A stretch of DNA of 64,000 bases from Azoarcus sp. DN11. GTDB lineage: Bacteria > Pseudomonadota > Gammaproteobacteria > Burkholderiales > Rhodocyclaceae. The translations under genes were made by a program, and so were the position numbers. This document shows positions 33,499 to 45,347 of this stretch, piece after piece (positions within the stretch are counted from its first letter, which is position 1; each line of letters starts with the position of its first letter). The DNA is taken from the NCBI RefSeq assembly GCF_003628555.1, contig NZ_CP021731.1, positions 1,240,001 to 1,304,000 of the forward strand. The letters are read 5' to 3'. The notes beneath the pieces were generated by a model, which was not told where the DNA came from, did no database searches, and worked only from the letters and a program-made list of their open reading frames with translations.

Positions 33499-35406
33499 AT
33501 GAGTGACTTCGCCGGAATGGAAGATCTCCTTCAGGATTTCCTGATCGAGGCGGGAGACCTGCTCTCCGGGGTCGACAACAAGCTGGTGGATCTGGAGCGC
33601 GCGCCCGACGATCGCAGCCTCCTCAATGAAATCTTTCGCGGCTTCCACACGATCAAGGGCGGCGCCGGTTTCCTCAACGCGACCGAGCTGGTCACGCTGT
33701 GCCACCTGACCGAGAACCTGTTCGACAACCTGCGCAACGGCGAGATCGCGGTCACGCCGGAGATCATGGATGTGATCCTCGAGGCGACCGGGACGGTGCG
33801 CGACATGTTCGCGAGCCTGGAGCAGGGCATGCAGCCGGGGGCGGCCGACGCCAGCCTGATCGTGCGCCTCAGGCAGGCCATTGCCGGTGAGCTGATCGGT
33901 GGCAGCGGGGCTGCATCCGAGCCGCCGGCGGTGGCAGCGCCGGCTGGCGCGGCGTCGCGCGGGCAGGCCGGCGGCGCCCCCGATTGGGAACTGCTGCACG
34001 GCATCGTGACGGGGGTCGCGCGCGTGATCCCGCCCGTGCGCGAAGCGCCCTCGATGGCCGCCGTCGTGCCCGCCGCCGCGCCGGCGCGGCCGGCCGAGGA
34101 GGTCATCCGGAATGCGGTGGGGCGGCGTGCGACCGACAAACCCGGTTCGCAAGTCAGCACCGGACGGCGCGAAGGCGAAAAGCAGCGCGACAACTCGATC
34201 CGGGTCGACACGACGCGCCTCGACCAGGTGCTCAACCTGTCGGGCGAGATCGGCCTCACCAAGAACCGCCTGAACGCGCTGCGCAGCGACATCCTGAGCG
34301 GACGCAACGACACCGAGACGCTGCACTCGCTGGATCTCGCCGTCAGCCAGCTCGACCTGCTCGTGTCCGACCTGCAGAACGCGGTCATGAAGACGCGCAT
34401 GCAGCCGATCGGCCGGCTGTTCCAGAAGTATCCGCGCATCGCCCGCGACCTCGCGCGCAACCTGGGCAAGGACGTCGAGCTGGTGCTCGCGGGCGAGGAA
34501 ACCGAGATCGACAAGACGATGATCGAGGATCTCGCCGATCCGATCATCCACCTGATCCGCAACGCGGTCGATCACGGCGTCGAGGATGCGGCAGAGCGGA
34601 TCGCCAACGGCAAGCCGGAAAAATCCATCGTGCGCCTCGAGGCGCGCCAGGAAGGCGACCACATCGTGATCCTCGTCGCCGACGACGGACGCGGCATGAA
34701 TGCCGAGCGCCTGCGCGCGAAGGCGGTCGAGAAGGGGCTCATCACCGACGAAGAGTCCAACGCGATGGACGAGCGCCAGAGCTTCAACCTGGTGTTCCTG
34801 CCGGGCTTCTCGATGGCGGCGCAGGTGTCGGACGTGTCGGGCCGCGGCGTCGGCATGGACGTCGTGCGCACCAACATCCAGAAGCTCAACGGCAACATCG
34901 AGATCCAGTCGCAGCTCGGCAAGGGCACGACCTTCGTGATCAGCCTGCCGCTGACGCTGGCGATCCTGCCGGTGCTGCTGGTGCGCCTGGGTGATCAGCC
35001 GTTCGCGGTGCCGCTGTCGATGGTGCGCGAGATCCTGCCGATCGAGGCGAAGGAGGTGCAGGAGGTCGGCGGGCGCGCGACGATGGTCGTGCGCGGCGAG
35101 GTGCTGCCGATCCTGCCGCTGGCGGGGCTGCTGGGCTGGCCGCTGGAGCGCGCGCCGTGCTACGGCGTGCTGATGCAGACCGCGGAGATGTCCTTCATCC
35201 TCGGCATCGATACGTTCGCGGGCCGCGAGGACGCGGTGATCAAGTCGCTCGACGACTTCCGTCCGAAGGGCGTGGCCGGAGTGACGACCCTGTCGAACGG
35301 CCAGATCGTGCTGATCCTCGACATGAAGGAGCTGCTCGGCAGCGCCGGCGACCAGCGCTGGCTGAGCCGCATGACGATGATGGCGAAGCAGGTCGCGACC
35401 GCCTGA
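33499..35406 (+). CDS. cheA: chemotaxis histidine kinase CheA
   Basis: The 635-aa CheA has a P1 HPt domain (phospho-histidine 50 in FRGFHTIKGGAGF), a proline/alanine-rich linker, a P3 dimer domain (about residues 235-300), a P4 ATPase domain (N-box LIRNAVDHG, then VADDGRGMN and DVSGRGVGMDVV) and a P5 CheW-like domain (about 485-615). No clear P2 CheY-binding domain is seen in the linker. ATG 33499 directly follows an alternative GTG at 33496. It is the last gene of the che operon and ends before a bidirectional terminator. Confidence 0.95.
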   Translation: MSDFAGMEDLLQDFLIEAGDLLSGVDNKLVDLERAPDDRSLLNEIFRGFHTIKGGAGFLNATELVTLCHLTENLFDNLRNGEIAVTPEIMDVILEATGTVRDMFASLEQGMQPGAADASLIVRLRQAIAGELIGGSGAASEPPAVAAPAGAASRGQAGGAPDWELLHGIVTGVARVIPPVREAPSMAAVVPAAAPARPAEEVIRNAVGRRATDKPGSQVSTGRREGEKQRDNSIRVDTTRLDQVLNLSGEIGLTKNRLNALRSDILSGRNDTETLHSLDLAVSQLDLLVSDLQNAVMKTRMQPIGRLFQKYPRIARDLARNLGKDVELVLAGEETEIDKTMIEDLADPIIHLIRNAVDHGVEDAAERIANGKPEKSIVRLEARQEGDHIVILVADDGRGMNAERLRAKAVEKGLITDEESNAMDERQSFNLVFLPGFSMAAQVSDVSGRGVGMDVVRTNIQKLNGNIEIQSQLGKGTTFVISLPLTLAILPVLLVRLGDQPFAVPLSMVREILPIEAKEVQEVGGRATMVVRGEVLPILPLAGLLGWPLERAPCYGVLMQTAEMSFILGIDTFAGREDAVIKSLDDFRPKGVAGVTTLSNGQIVLILDMKELLGSAGDQRWLSRMTMMAKQVATA

Positions 35407-35428
35407 GCGCGGGCCGGTCCGGCAAACG

Positions 35429-35465
35429 AAAAGCCCGGCGGGAGGGGAAGCCTCCGCCGGGCTTT
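35429..35465. terminator. bidirectional terminator between cheA and transaldolase
   Basis: AAAGCCCGGCGGGAGG and CCTCCGCCGGGCTTT form a long GC-rich stem with one bulged base and a 5-nt loop. A-tract and T-tract flank it, so it can act in both directions. It lies between convergent cheA and tal. Confidence 0.9.
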
Positions 35466-35484
35466 GTCTTGTGTCGCGCGCGCG

Positions 35485-36561
35485 TCAGGCGGTGAGCTGC
35501 AGGAGCTGTGCGAAGGCGTCCTCGAACTGCGCCAGGCCTTCGCGCTGCAGGCGTTCGCCGGCCGCCGTCATGTCGATGCCCAGCGCCGCAAGCGCGTCGA
35601 AGGCCGACCGGGCGGCGGCCGCGTTGGCGGCGAGCGTCGCGCCGACCTTGCCGTGGTCGCGCAGTGCCGCGAGGGTCGCGTCGGGCAGGGTATTCACGGT
35701 TTCCGCGCCGATCAGCGGCTCGACATAGAGCAGGTCGCTGTAGGCGGTGTTCTTCGTGCCGGTGCTTGCCCACAGCATGTACTGCGGGCGGGCGCCCAGC
35801 GCGCGCAGTTCCGCGAACGCTGCGCCGTGGAAGCGCTCCCGGTATTGCTGGTAGGCGAGCTTCGCCATCGCCACGGCGGCCTGGCCGCGCAGCGCCAGCG
35901 CGCCGCCGCCGAGTTCTTCGAGTTGCTTGTCGATGAGGGTATCGACGCGCGACAGGAACAGACTCGCGACCGACATCACCGCCCGCACGTTGCCGCCCGC
36001 CTGACGAAGCCGCTGCAGGCCGCGCAGGTAGGCGTCGGCCACCGCGTCGACGTGGGCGAGCGAGAACATCAGCGTCACGTTGACGCTCACGCCGCGCCCG
36101 ATCAGCTGTTCGATCGCTTCGAGCCCTGCCGGCGTCGCGGGCACCTTGATCAGCAGGTTGTCGCGGGCGACGGCCTGCTTCAGCCGGACACCCGCAGCCA
36201 CCGTGCCTGCGGCGTCGTGCGCGAGGGCGGGCGATACCTCCAGGCTGACGTAGCCCGCATTGCCGCCGCTGCGCTCCCAGGTCGGCCGCAGCAGGTCGCA
36301 GGCGCGCTGCACGTCGGGGATGACCAGGCCTTCGTAGCGCGCTTCGGCGTCGAGCGCCTGCTGCTTGAGTGCCGCCAGGTCGCCCTCGTAATAGCGCCCG
36401 CCCGCGATGGCCTTGTGGAAGATCGCGGGGTTCGTCGTGACGCCGTCGACGCCGTCCTCGGCGATCATCTTCGCGAGCTGGCCTTCGTTGATGAGGGTGC
36501 GGGAGAGGTTGTCGAGCCAGACTTGCTGGCCCCGGGCGCGGACCTGGAGCAGGGGATTCAT
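35485..36561 (-). CDS. tal: transaldolase
   Basis: The 358-aa transaldolase moves a dihydroxyacetone unit between sugar phosphates in the non-oxidative pentose phosphate pathway. Early GVTTNPAIF, the Schiff-base lysine in NLLIKVPATPAG and the later LWASTGTKNTAYSD segment identify the mycobacterial/cyanobacterial-type subfamily, which is longer than the short bacterial form. ATG 36561 begins the conserved N-terminus; a further in-frame ATG lies 16 codons upstream. It is convergent with cheA. Confidence 0.94.
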   Translation of the reverse strand: MNPLLQVRARGQQVWLDNLSRTLINEGQLAKMIAEDGVDGVTTNPAIFHKAIAGGRYYEGDLAALKQQALDAEARYEGLVIPDVQRACDLLRPTWERSGGNAGYVSLEVSPALAHDAAGTVAAGVRLKQAVARDNLLIKVPATPAGLEAIEQLIGRGVSVNVTLMFSLAHVDAVADAYLRGLQRLRQAGGNVRAVMSVASLFLSRVDTLIDKQLEELGGGALALRGQAAVAMAKLAYQQYRERFHGAAFAELRALGARPQYMLWASTGTKNTAYSDLLYVEPLIGAETVNTLPDATLAALRDHGKVGATLAANAAAARSAFDALAALGIDMTAAGERLQREGLAQFEDAFAQLLQLTA

Positions 36562-36667
36562 GAGCTGGAGCCGGTGTCGTGTTTGTACGGATGAAAGTCC
36601 ATTGTGCAACGAATCGGTGACCGCAGAAAGACGCCGGTCACGCGAGGATGTTGCCGGGCGTGTCGGG

Positions 36668-37464
36668 CTACGGTGTCGTGGCGGCGGCTTGCGTCCAGTC
36701 GAGTGCGGCGAGGACCTGCGCGAAGTCGTCCGCCGGCGGCGCGTTCAGATCCAGGGGCGCGCCGGTATGCGGATGCGCGAGCTGCATGCGGGTACAGGCG
36801 AGGAGCAGCCGCGAGACGCCGAAGAGCTGCGTGAACAGCCGGTTGTGCCGCCCCTTGCCGAACGTGGCGTCGCCGATGATGGGATGGGAGAGGTGCTTGA
36901 GGTGGCGGCGGATCTGGTGGCGGCGGCCCGTTTCGGGCGCGAGTTCGACGAGCGCGTAACGGCTCGTCGGATAGCGGTCGACCTGGTACGGCAGTTCGGT
37001 CGTCGCCAGTCGGCGGAAACGGGTGACGGCGTCCTGCGCGGGGGCCTTCGCGGCAGTGTCGGGGCGGCGCTCGGCGTCGTCGAAACGGCGCGTCACTGGA
37101 TGGTCGATGACGCCTTCGAGCGGCGGGTGGCCGCGTACGACGGCGAGGTAGGTCTTGCGCACCGCCTGCCGCTCGAAGGCGGCGGAGACCCGCGCCGCAG
37201 TTTCGCGGTCGAGCGCGAACAACAGCACCCCCGAGGTGCCCTTGTCGAGGCGATGCACCGGGTGCACGTGGCGGCCGATCTGGTTGCGCAGGATCTGTAC
37301 CGCGAAGCGTTCCTCGTGCACGTCGAGGACCGAGCGATGCACGAGCAGCCCCGAGGGCTTGTGCACGGCGACGAGGCAGTCGTCGCGGTACAGGATGGGC
37401 AGGGTTTCCGGCGCAAGTGCCGCAGGGGCGGCTGCCCCCGCGTCGGCCGTCCGGATCGCGTCGC

Positions 37465-37468
<4 letters not shown>
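36668..37468 (-). CDS. truC: tRNA pseudouridine synthase C (RluA family)
   Basis: The 266-aa protein has the RluA-type catalytic core with [16 protein letters not shown], whose aspartate attacks uridine, plus [14 protein letters not shown] near the start and [19 protein letters not shown] later. These fit TruC, which modifies U65 of tRNA-Ile/Asp. No ATG precedes the core. TTG at 37468 overlaps the cysK stop as TTGA and is the likely start, which implies translational coupling to cysK. The name is from motifs; another RluA-family target is possible. Confidence 0.87.
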
Positions 37469-38442
<974 letters not shown>

Positions 38443-38502
38443 GGAATGGCTCCTTGGTGCGGGAATTGGAGAATAGCAGGCGGCGGGGCCCGGCGCGCTG
38501 CC

Positions 38503-39443
38503 TCATTCTTCGCCGGGGCCGTTGCCGGCCGGGATGATGCAGTTGCGCAGCGCCGCTTCGGTGAGGGTGGGTGAGCACATCTCGATGAAGCGGTAGGCGA
38601 AGCCGCGCAGGTAGTGCCCGCGCCGCACCGCGATGCGCGTGGTGTTGGCGGGGAAGAGGTGGCGGCTGTCGAGCTGGCGCAGTTCGCCCTCGCGCCCGGG
38701 CTGGAAGGCCATCGACGCGACGATGCCGATGCCCAGCCCGAGTTCGACGTAGGTCTTGATGACGTCCGCGTCCATCGCCGACATCGCGACGTCGGGCGCG
38801 AGGCCCGCAGCGGCGAAGGCGCGGTCGATGATGGAGCGCCCGGTGAAGCCTTCGTGGTAGGTGATCAACGGGTATTCGGCGATGGCCTCCAGCGTGAGCG
38901 GCTGCACCGCTTCCAGCGGATGGCCGGCCGGCACGATCACCGAGTGGTGCCACGAGTAGTAGGGGAAGGACGCGAGCTCGGCGACGTCCGCGAGCGCTTC
39001 GGTGGCGATGCCGAGGTCGGCCTGGCCGTCGAGCAGCATCGACACGATCTCCTCCGGGCTGCCCTGGTGCAGCTTGAGGTGTACTTTCGGATACAGCTTC
39101 TTGAACTCGGTCACGACCTTGGGCAGCGCGTAACGCGCCTGCGTGTGCGTGGTCACGACGGTCAGGCGGCCCTCGTCGCGGTTGCTGTACTGCTCGGCCA
39201 GGCGCTTGATGTTGCCCGCGTCGAGCAGCATGCGCTCGACCATCACGACGAGTTCGCGGCCCGGGTCGGTGAGGCCCAGCAGGCGCTTGCCCTTGCGCAC
39301 GAAGAGCTCGACGCCGAGCTCGTCCTCGAGGTCCTTGATGTGCTTGGAGACGCCCGACTGCGACGTGAACAGGGCGTTGGCGACCTCGGTGAGGTTGAAG
39401 TTGCGCCGCACCGTCTCGCGGATGATGCGTAGCTGCTGGAAGT

Positions 39444-39447
<4 letters not shown>
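38503..39447 (-). CDS. cysB: CysB-type LysR regulator of sulfur assimilation
   Basis: The 314-aa regulator starts [19 protein letters not shown], followed by the winged helix ([20 protein letters not shown]) typical of CysB/Cbl. The effector domain runs from about residue 90. CysB senses N-acetylserine/O-acetylserine and activates sulfur uptake genes. Its start overlaps the cysA stop by 4 nt (ATGA), so it is made with the transporter. The choice between CysB and the close paralogue Cbl is by genomic context and length. Confidence 0.93.
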
Positions 39448-40528
<1,081 letters not shown>

Positions 40529-40532
<4 letters not shown>

Positions 40533-41452
40533 GATGCGTTGTCCCGTGGAGCTTCGATTGCGATGTCGTCTTGGCCAACGTGGGCGGCGCGGTGCTCGAC
40601 CCAGGTCTTGATCGCGAGGGTCGCGAGCGCCAGCAGGGCGAGCAGCGAGGCCACGGCGAAGGCGGCGGCGAACTGGTATTCGTTGTAGAGAATCTCGACG
40701 TGCAGCGGCAGCGTGTTGGTCTCGCCGCGAATGTGGCCGGACACGACGGACACGGCACCGAACTCGCCCATCGCGCGGGCGTTGCACAGGATCACGCCAT
40801 ACAGCAGGCCCCACTTGATGTTCGGCAGCGTCACGTGCCAGAAGGTCTGCCAGCCGTTGGCGCCGAGCACGATCGCAGCTTCCTCTTCCTCGCGCCCCTG
40901 CGCCTGCATCAGCGGGATCAGTTCGCGGGCGACGAAGGGGAAGGTCACGAACACCGTTGCGAGCACGATGCCGGGGACGGCGAAGATGATCTTGACGTCG
41001 TGCTCGGCGAGCCACGGCCCGAACCAGCCCTGGGCGCCGAAGATCAGCACGTAGATCAGGCCCGCGATCACGGGCGATACCGAGAAGGGCAGGTCGATCA
41101 GCGTGATGAGGAAGTGCTTGCCGCGGAACTCGAACTTCCCGATCGCCCACGCGGCGGCGACGCCGAACACCAGGTTGAGCGGCACGGAGATGATCGCCGC
41201 GATCAGTGTCAGCCGGACCGCGGACAGGGCGTCCTCGTGCGTGAGTGCGGTCAGGTAGGTGTCCCAGCCCTTGCGCAGCGCTTCGACGAAGACGGCCACC
41301 AGCGGCAGCAGCAGGAAGATCGCGAAGAAGGTCAGCGAGATGCCGAGGATGGTCCATTTGACGACCCTCGTCTCGCGCGTGGCGGCCTTCGATTCGAATC
41401 GGGCGGCGGCATCGACCGGCCCCGCCCAGCTCATGGTGGTTGCGCCGGCCAT
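40529..41452 (-). CDS. cysW: sulfate ABC transporter permease CysW
   Basis: The 307-aa inner-membrane permease has about six hydrophobic segments and the EAA coupling motif ([18 protein letters not shown], then LPNIKWG). The [18 protein letters not shown] stretch is typical of CysW. ATG 41452 overlaps the cysT stop by 1 nt. The first roughly 25 residues are a soluble extension; an alternative ATG lies 6 codons further in. Confidence 0.95.
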
Positions 41453-42288
41453 CAGTGGTTCCTCCCGGTACGTTTGGCCGTCCAGGCCTGCAGGCTGTTG
41501 ATGAGAAGCAGCAGCGAGAACGAGAGCAGCAGCATCACGACGGCGATCGCGGTGGCGCCGGTGTAGTCGTATTGTTCGAGCTTGGTGATGATCATCAGCG
41601 GCGTGATCTCGGAGACCATCGGGATGTTGCCGGCGATGAAGATCACCGAGCCGTATTCGCCGACGGCGCGGGCGAAGGCCAGTGCGAAACCGGTCATCAG
41701 CGCCGGCAGGATCACCGGCAGGATCACGTGGCGGAAGGTCTGCCAGCGTTGGGCGCCGAGGCTCGCGGCGGCTTCCTCGATCTCGGTGTCGAGGTCTTCG
41801 AGGATCGGCTGCACCGTGCGCACCACGAAGGGCAGGCCGATGAACACCAGTGCGACCAGCACGCCCAAGGGCTTGAACGCCACCTGGATCCCCAGCGGAT
41901 CGAGGTACTGCCCGATCCAGCCGTTCTTCGCGTAGAGGGCGGTCAGCGCGATGCCGGCGACTGCGGTGGGCAGGGCAAAGGGCAGGTCGACCAGCGCATC
42001 GATCAGGCGCTTGCCGGGAAAGCTGTAGCGCACGAGCGACCAGGCCAGCAGCAGACCGAAGACGGAATTGATCGCCGCAGCCGCGAGCGACATGCCGAAG
42101 GAGAGCTTGTAGGAGGCGACCACGCGCGGTGCGCTGATCACGTCCCAGAACTCGGCGAGGCTGAGGCTCGCGGTCTTCAGGAATACCGCACCCAGCGGCA
42201 GCAGCACGATCAGCGAAAGGTAGGCGATCGTGTAGCCGAGCGTGAGGCGAAAGCCCGGCAGTACGCGGGAGGTTTGCGTTGCTGCCAT
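41452..42288 (-). CDS. cysT: sulfate ABC transporter permease CysT
   Basis: The 278-aa permease has six hydrophobic segments, the EAA motif ([18 protein letters not shown]) and the [15 protein letters not shown] stretch of CysT (CysU). CGGAG lies about 8 nt before ATG 42288, which favours it over GTG 42291. It is the first gene of cysTWAB-cysK-truC. A sulfate-binding protein gene (sbp or cysP), which commonly stands upstream, is absent; the next gene upstream is an unrelated divergent EAL gene. Confidence 0.95.
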   Translation of the reverse strand: MAATQTSRVLPGFRLTLGYTIAYLSLIVLLPLGAVFLKTASLSLAEFWDVISAPRVVASYKLSFGMSLAAAAINSVFGLLLAWSLVRYSFPGKRLIDALVDLPFALPTAVAGIALTALYAKNGWIGQYLDPLGIQVAFKPLGVLVALVFIGLPFVVRTVQPILEDLDTEIEEAAASLGAQRWQTFRHVILPVILPALMTGFALAFARAVGEYGSVIFIAGNIPMVSEITPLMIITKLEQYDYTGATAIAVVMLLLSFSLLLLINSLQAWTAKRTGRNH

Positions 42289-42531
42289 CACGTTTGCTCC
42301 GCACTCATGTTTTGCTCCATATGCATTTCTTGAAAGAAGTCTAAGTGGGCTGGCTTGTGCTCCGTAAATAATAAAAAACGGGCTGGTTATTCGAAATTCT
42401 GCTAAGCGGGATAGGAGCGGGATTTCGAGCGGGTGGATTGTTCTGCAGGATTTCTTGGTTTGGTTCGTCTCCGCGGCGTCCTAGAGTTTCTTCAAAGATT
42501 CTTTTCAGTGAAGAACCCGCAGGAGCAGCAC

Positions 42532-43338
42532 ATGAGCTACCCGACATTGCAGTCACCGGATCGCGCCCGCGATTTTCTCGAGCGTCTGCCGCTGGAACGG
42601 TTGGCGGGCAAGCAGTTGCGCCGTCTGCCCGATGGCGGTGTGGTCGGAGACTGGTTCGGATGCGAGCTGTCGAGCGTGTTTCAGCCAGTCGTCGATCCCT
42701 TGCAACATCAGGCGATCGGGTACGAGGCCTTCCTGCGCATCCTCGGGGGCGGGCAGCGCGACCTATCGCCCTGGATGTTGTTCTCGGCAAACGCCGACGA
42801 TGACCGCCTGGTCGCGCTCGATCGGCTTGCGCGCACCGTGCATGCGCTGAATTTCATCGCCTCGAAAGAGGAGGGGCTGCTGTTCCTCAACGTCCATGGT
42901 CGCCTGCTGGCCGCCGTGGCGGCCGATCACGGCGCGGCCTTCCGCCGGGTCGTGGATGCGCTGGGATTGCCGCCCGACCGGATCGTGATCGAGGCGCCGG
43001 TGGTTGCGAGCCGGCAGGCGGATCTGCTGTCCTTCGTGCTGCGCAACTACCGTCACAACGGTTTTCGGGTCGGGGTGAATGTCGAGTCGGTGGCGCAATG
43101 GCGGACGCTGGCGGGCGTCGTGCGGGCCGATTTCATCAAGATCGACTCGTCGGCGTTGTTGGCGGACGAGCAGGGCGGCGCAGCGCTCGATGAGTTGCTG
43201 GCGGTCGCCGGGTCGGGGAGGGTGGTCGTGAAGCGCGTCGAGGCGGCTCCGGCCGAGCCGTGGCCTGCGGGCGTGCTGGCGCAGGGGTATGCGTACGGCG
43301 CTCCGGCAATCGCCGGGCATCAGGGCAGGCCGGGATGA
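42532..43338 (+). CDS. degenerate EAL-domain protein
   Basis: The 268-aa protein has a recognisable EAL fold from about residue 40 to the end (SVFQPVVDPLQHQAIGYEAF, then DFIKIDSS and AQGYAYGAP). The EAL signature reads YEAFLR. Further motifs are altered: the usual I-E-x-T-E reads IEAPV and the A-E-G-V-E motif reads VKRVE, losing acidic metal and catalytic residues. It is therefore probably a c-di-GMP receptor or structural relic rather than an active phosphodiesterase. AGGAG at 42519-42523 supports ATG 42532. It overlaps the next gene by 4 nt. Confidence 0.85.
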   Translation: MSYPTLQSPDRARDFLERLPLERLAGKQLRRLPDGGVVGDWFGCELSSVFQPVVDPLQHQAIGYEAFLRILGGGQRDLSPWMLFSANADDDRLVALDRLARTVHALNFIASKEEGLLFLNVHGRLLAAVAADHGAAFRRVVDALGLPPDRIVIEAPVVASRQADLLSFVLRNYRHNGFRVGVNVESVAQWRTLAGVVRADFIKIDSSALLADEQGGAALDELLAVAGSGRVVVKRVEAAPAEPWPAGVLAQGYAYGAPAIAGHQGRPG

Positions 43339-43619
43339 CTGCCGTCATCGTCGGCGGAGATCGCGTCGCGAGCTACCGCGATTGCCTCAGCAATCACGGT
43401 TATGCGCCGGTGCGTCACTGGGACGGGCGGCGCGGCAGCGACAGCCACCGGCCGATTCCCGCGGACACGCGTCTGGTGGTGATCATCATCGACCAGGTCA
43501 ATCACGGGCTCGCGTCGAAGATGCGCCGGCTCGCGAAGGAGCGTGGGGTGCCTGTGATCTATTGTCGGCGCTGCCTGCCGCAGCTGGACGAGGCGGTCAG
43601 CGGGCTGGCCGGACGGTGA
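43335..43619 (+). CDS. DUF2325 family protein
   Basis: This 94-aa DUF2325 protein begins MTAVIVGGDRVASYRDCLSN and continues with a Rossmann-like beta-alpha pattern (LVVIIIDQVNHGLASKMRRL, then VIYCRRCLPQL). DUF2325 proteins have no established function. It overlaps the EAL gene by ATGA, so the two are translated together; that coupling is the main hint to its role. A CRRC pair near the C-terminus might bind metal or form a disulfide. Confidence 0.85.
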   Translation: MTAVIVGGDRVASYRDCLSNHGYAPVRHWDGRRGSDSHRPIPADTRLVVIIIDQVNHGLASKMRRLAKERGVPVIYCRRCLPQLDEAVSGLAGR

Positions 43620-43647
43620 GAGAGGCCGCCCGCGGCCGCCTCCAGGA

Positions 43648-44216
43648 TCAAAGCACGCGGAAACCGTGGGTGCCGTCGCGCTCGAGCTGAGCGACGAGCC
43701 CGAATTCCCAGTCGAGGTAGCCCTGCATCGCTTCGCGCGGATTGTCGGTGCCCTCGTAGGGGCGGCGGTAGCGATCCAGAGGAGGTGAGAGCAGGCGTGT
43801 GGGCCCGGTTTCGACCGGCCGGCCGTCGGCAATCCATGCTGCGGTCTCGCCTGCGAGCACCTCGATCCGGGCCTCCCTTAGGGCGGCAAGGTCCGAGGCG
43901 GCGAGCCGCGCCAGATTTCCGTCGGTCGAGTGACGATGAAGTGTTGCAGCTCCGGCACGGCGGCCAGCGCGTCGGCAAGGCGCGAGCGCAGCACGAAGGC
44001 GGCGCCCGGGATGTGGCCGCGCAGGTACTCGGCGCTGGTTCCGACGTCGAGCACGAGCGCGCCCGAAAACGCGGCGAGCGCGCGCGCGCTTTCGGCCAGG
44101 GCGCCGAAGCTCAGGCTGTGGCTGGTTTCGGGCGCGATGCAGTAGACGCCGTCTTGATTCTCCGCCGCGCGGGCTTCGAGCAGGGCGCGGACGTTGGCAA
44201 AGTGCGCAGTCCTCAT
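43648..44216 (-). pseudogene. chimeric remnant: CoA-ligase N-terminus joined to a frameshifted rhodanese C-terminus
   Basis: Reading on the minus strand from 44216, the first 48 codons look like the start of an AMP-binding CoA ligase (MRTAHFANVRALLEARAAEN). Near 44072 the sequence changes to a rhodanese domain (LVLDVGTSAEYLRGHIPGAA). About 43927 the frame breaks. In the next frame the rhodanese continues (STDGNLARLAASDLAALRE, LAGETAAWIADGRP) to a stop at 43648. One missing base would restore it. So this is an in-frame fusion of two gene fragments followed by a frameshift, and is unlikely to be functional. The rhodanese part resembles the last domain of long multi-rhodanese proteins. Confidence 0.78.
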
Positions 44217-45226
44217 CGCCCGTATCGCTCCCAATAGGCGCCCAGCAGCAATGCCTCGCTCGGCACCCGCTCCGGGATCGGCCGCACGATGCGCGTGATG
44301 TTGAGGAAGTGGCGGTAGTTGAGGTTGTCCGAGAAGCCGTTGCCGCCCCAGGTGCCGCAGCCCATCGACAGCGAGAAGGGCAGGCCGTTGTCGAAGGAGC
44401 CGCCGACGGCGTAGCAATGGATCTGGTCCTGGATCACGCGCGCGACCGGCAGCTCCCGCCCGAGGCGCAGAGCCTCCGCCGCCGTCGCACCGTGCACGCC
44501 GACCGAGTGGCCCTTGCCCTGGTAGTCGTAGAGGCGGCGGACCAGCGCGATCGCAGCATCGAGATCCGGTACGCGATAGACGGTGAGCACCGGCGAGAGC
44601 TTTTCTCCGGAGAAGGGGTGTTCCGGCCCGACGCCGTCCTCTTCGACGAGGAGGATGCGCGCATCGCGGAAAATGGGGCGATGCAGGCCAGCGATCTGCG
44701 CGATCTTCGTGGCCGACTGTGCGATGACCTGCGGTGCGAGCTTGCCGTCGGGGAACATCGCGGCGGCAAGGGCGGCCTTTTCCTCGGCATCGAGGAGCAT
44801 GGCACTCTCGGCGGCAAGCGCCGCGAGCACGCCGTCGGCTGCGTCGCCGACGAGGATCAGGCTGTTCTCGGACGAGCAGCTCGTCGCGTTGTCGAAGGTC
44901 TTCGATTGTGCGATGCGTGCGCCCGTCGCATATGGATCTGCTCCCGGCAGCACGATTGCCGCGACGTTGCCCACGCCGACGCCCAAGGCTGGGGTGCCGC
45001 TTTCGTAGGCGGCGCGCACGTTCGCGCGCGAACCCGTCGCGACCACGAGGTCCGCCTGCCGCATCAGTTCGTGCAGCGTGTCCTTGCCGGACCCGGTGGG
45101 CAACTGCTGCACGAGGTCCGCTGGCGCGCCGATTTTTGCAAGTTCGGCATGGACGAATTCCACGAGGCGTGCGCAGGTCGCAGCGCCTTTGGGCGACGGC
45201 GCGAGGATGACCGCGATCGGCGCCAA
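44213..45226 (-). pseudogene. 5'-truncated acylating aldehyde dehydrogenase (sulfoacetaldehyde dehydrogenase-like)
   Basis: The 337-codon frame matches the C-terminal three quarters of CoA-acylating aldehyde dehydrogenases such as SauS. It has the cofactor region (AVILAPSPKGAATCARLVEF at the start), the catalytic cysteine in NATSCSSENS and GGNGFSDNLNYRHFLNITR late. Family members are about 460 aa, so some 120-130 N-terminal residues are missing. The frame opens with TTG 45226, and an in-frame stop lies 11 codons upstream at 45257. The stop overlaps the CoA-ligase fragment by ATGA, the order sauS-sauT. That suggests a decayed sulfoacetate pathway. The substrate is inferred from this context. 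Confidence 0.75.
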
Positions 45227-45347
45227 GGTCGGCCGGCCCGACCGCCCCTCGATCGCCTACGTCGGCGAGTTTGCTGGAGAAGTACGCGGCGTTCAGTGCG
45301 CAGTCCGAGTGATGCCGACTCTCGGGGAGAACGAGCCGCGCCGGCGG

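Noticed and set aside
36617..36641. GTGACCG/CGGTCAC inverted repeat between truC and tal
   Set aside because: Only 7 bp with a long loop and no T-run; too weak to call a terminator.
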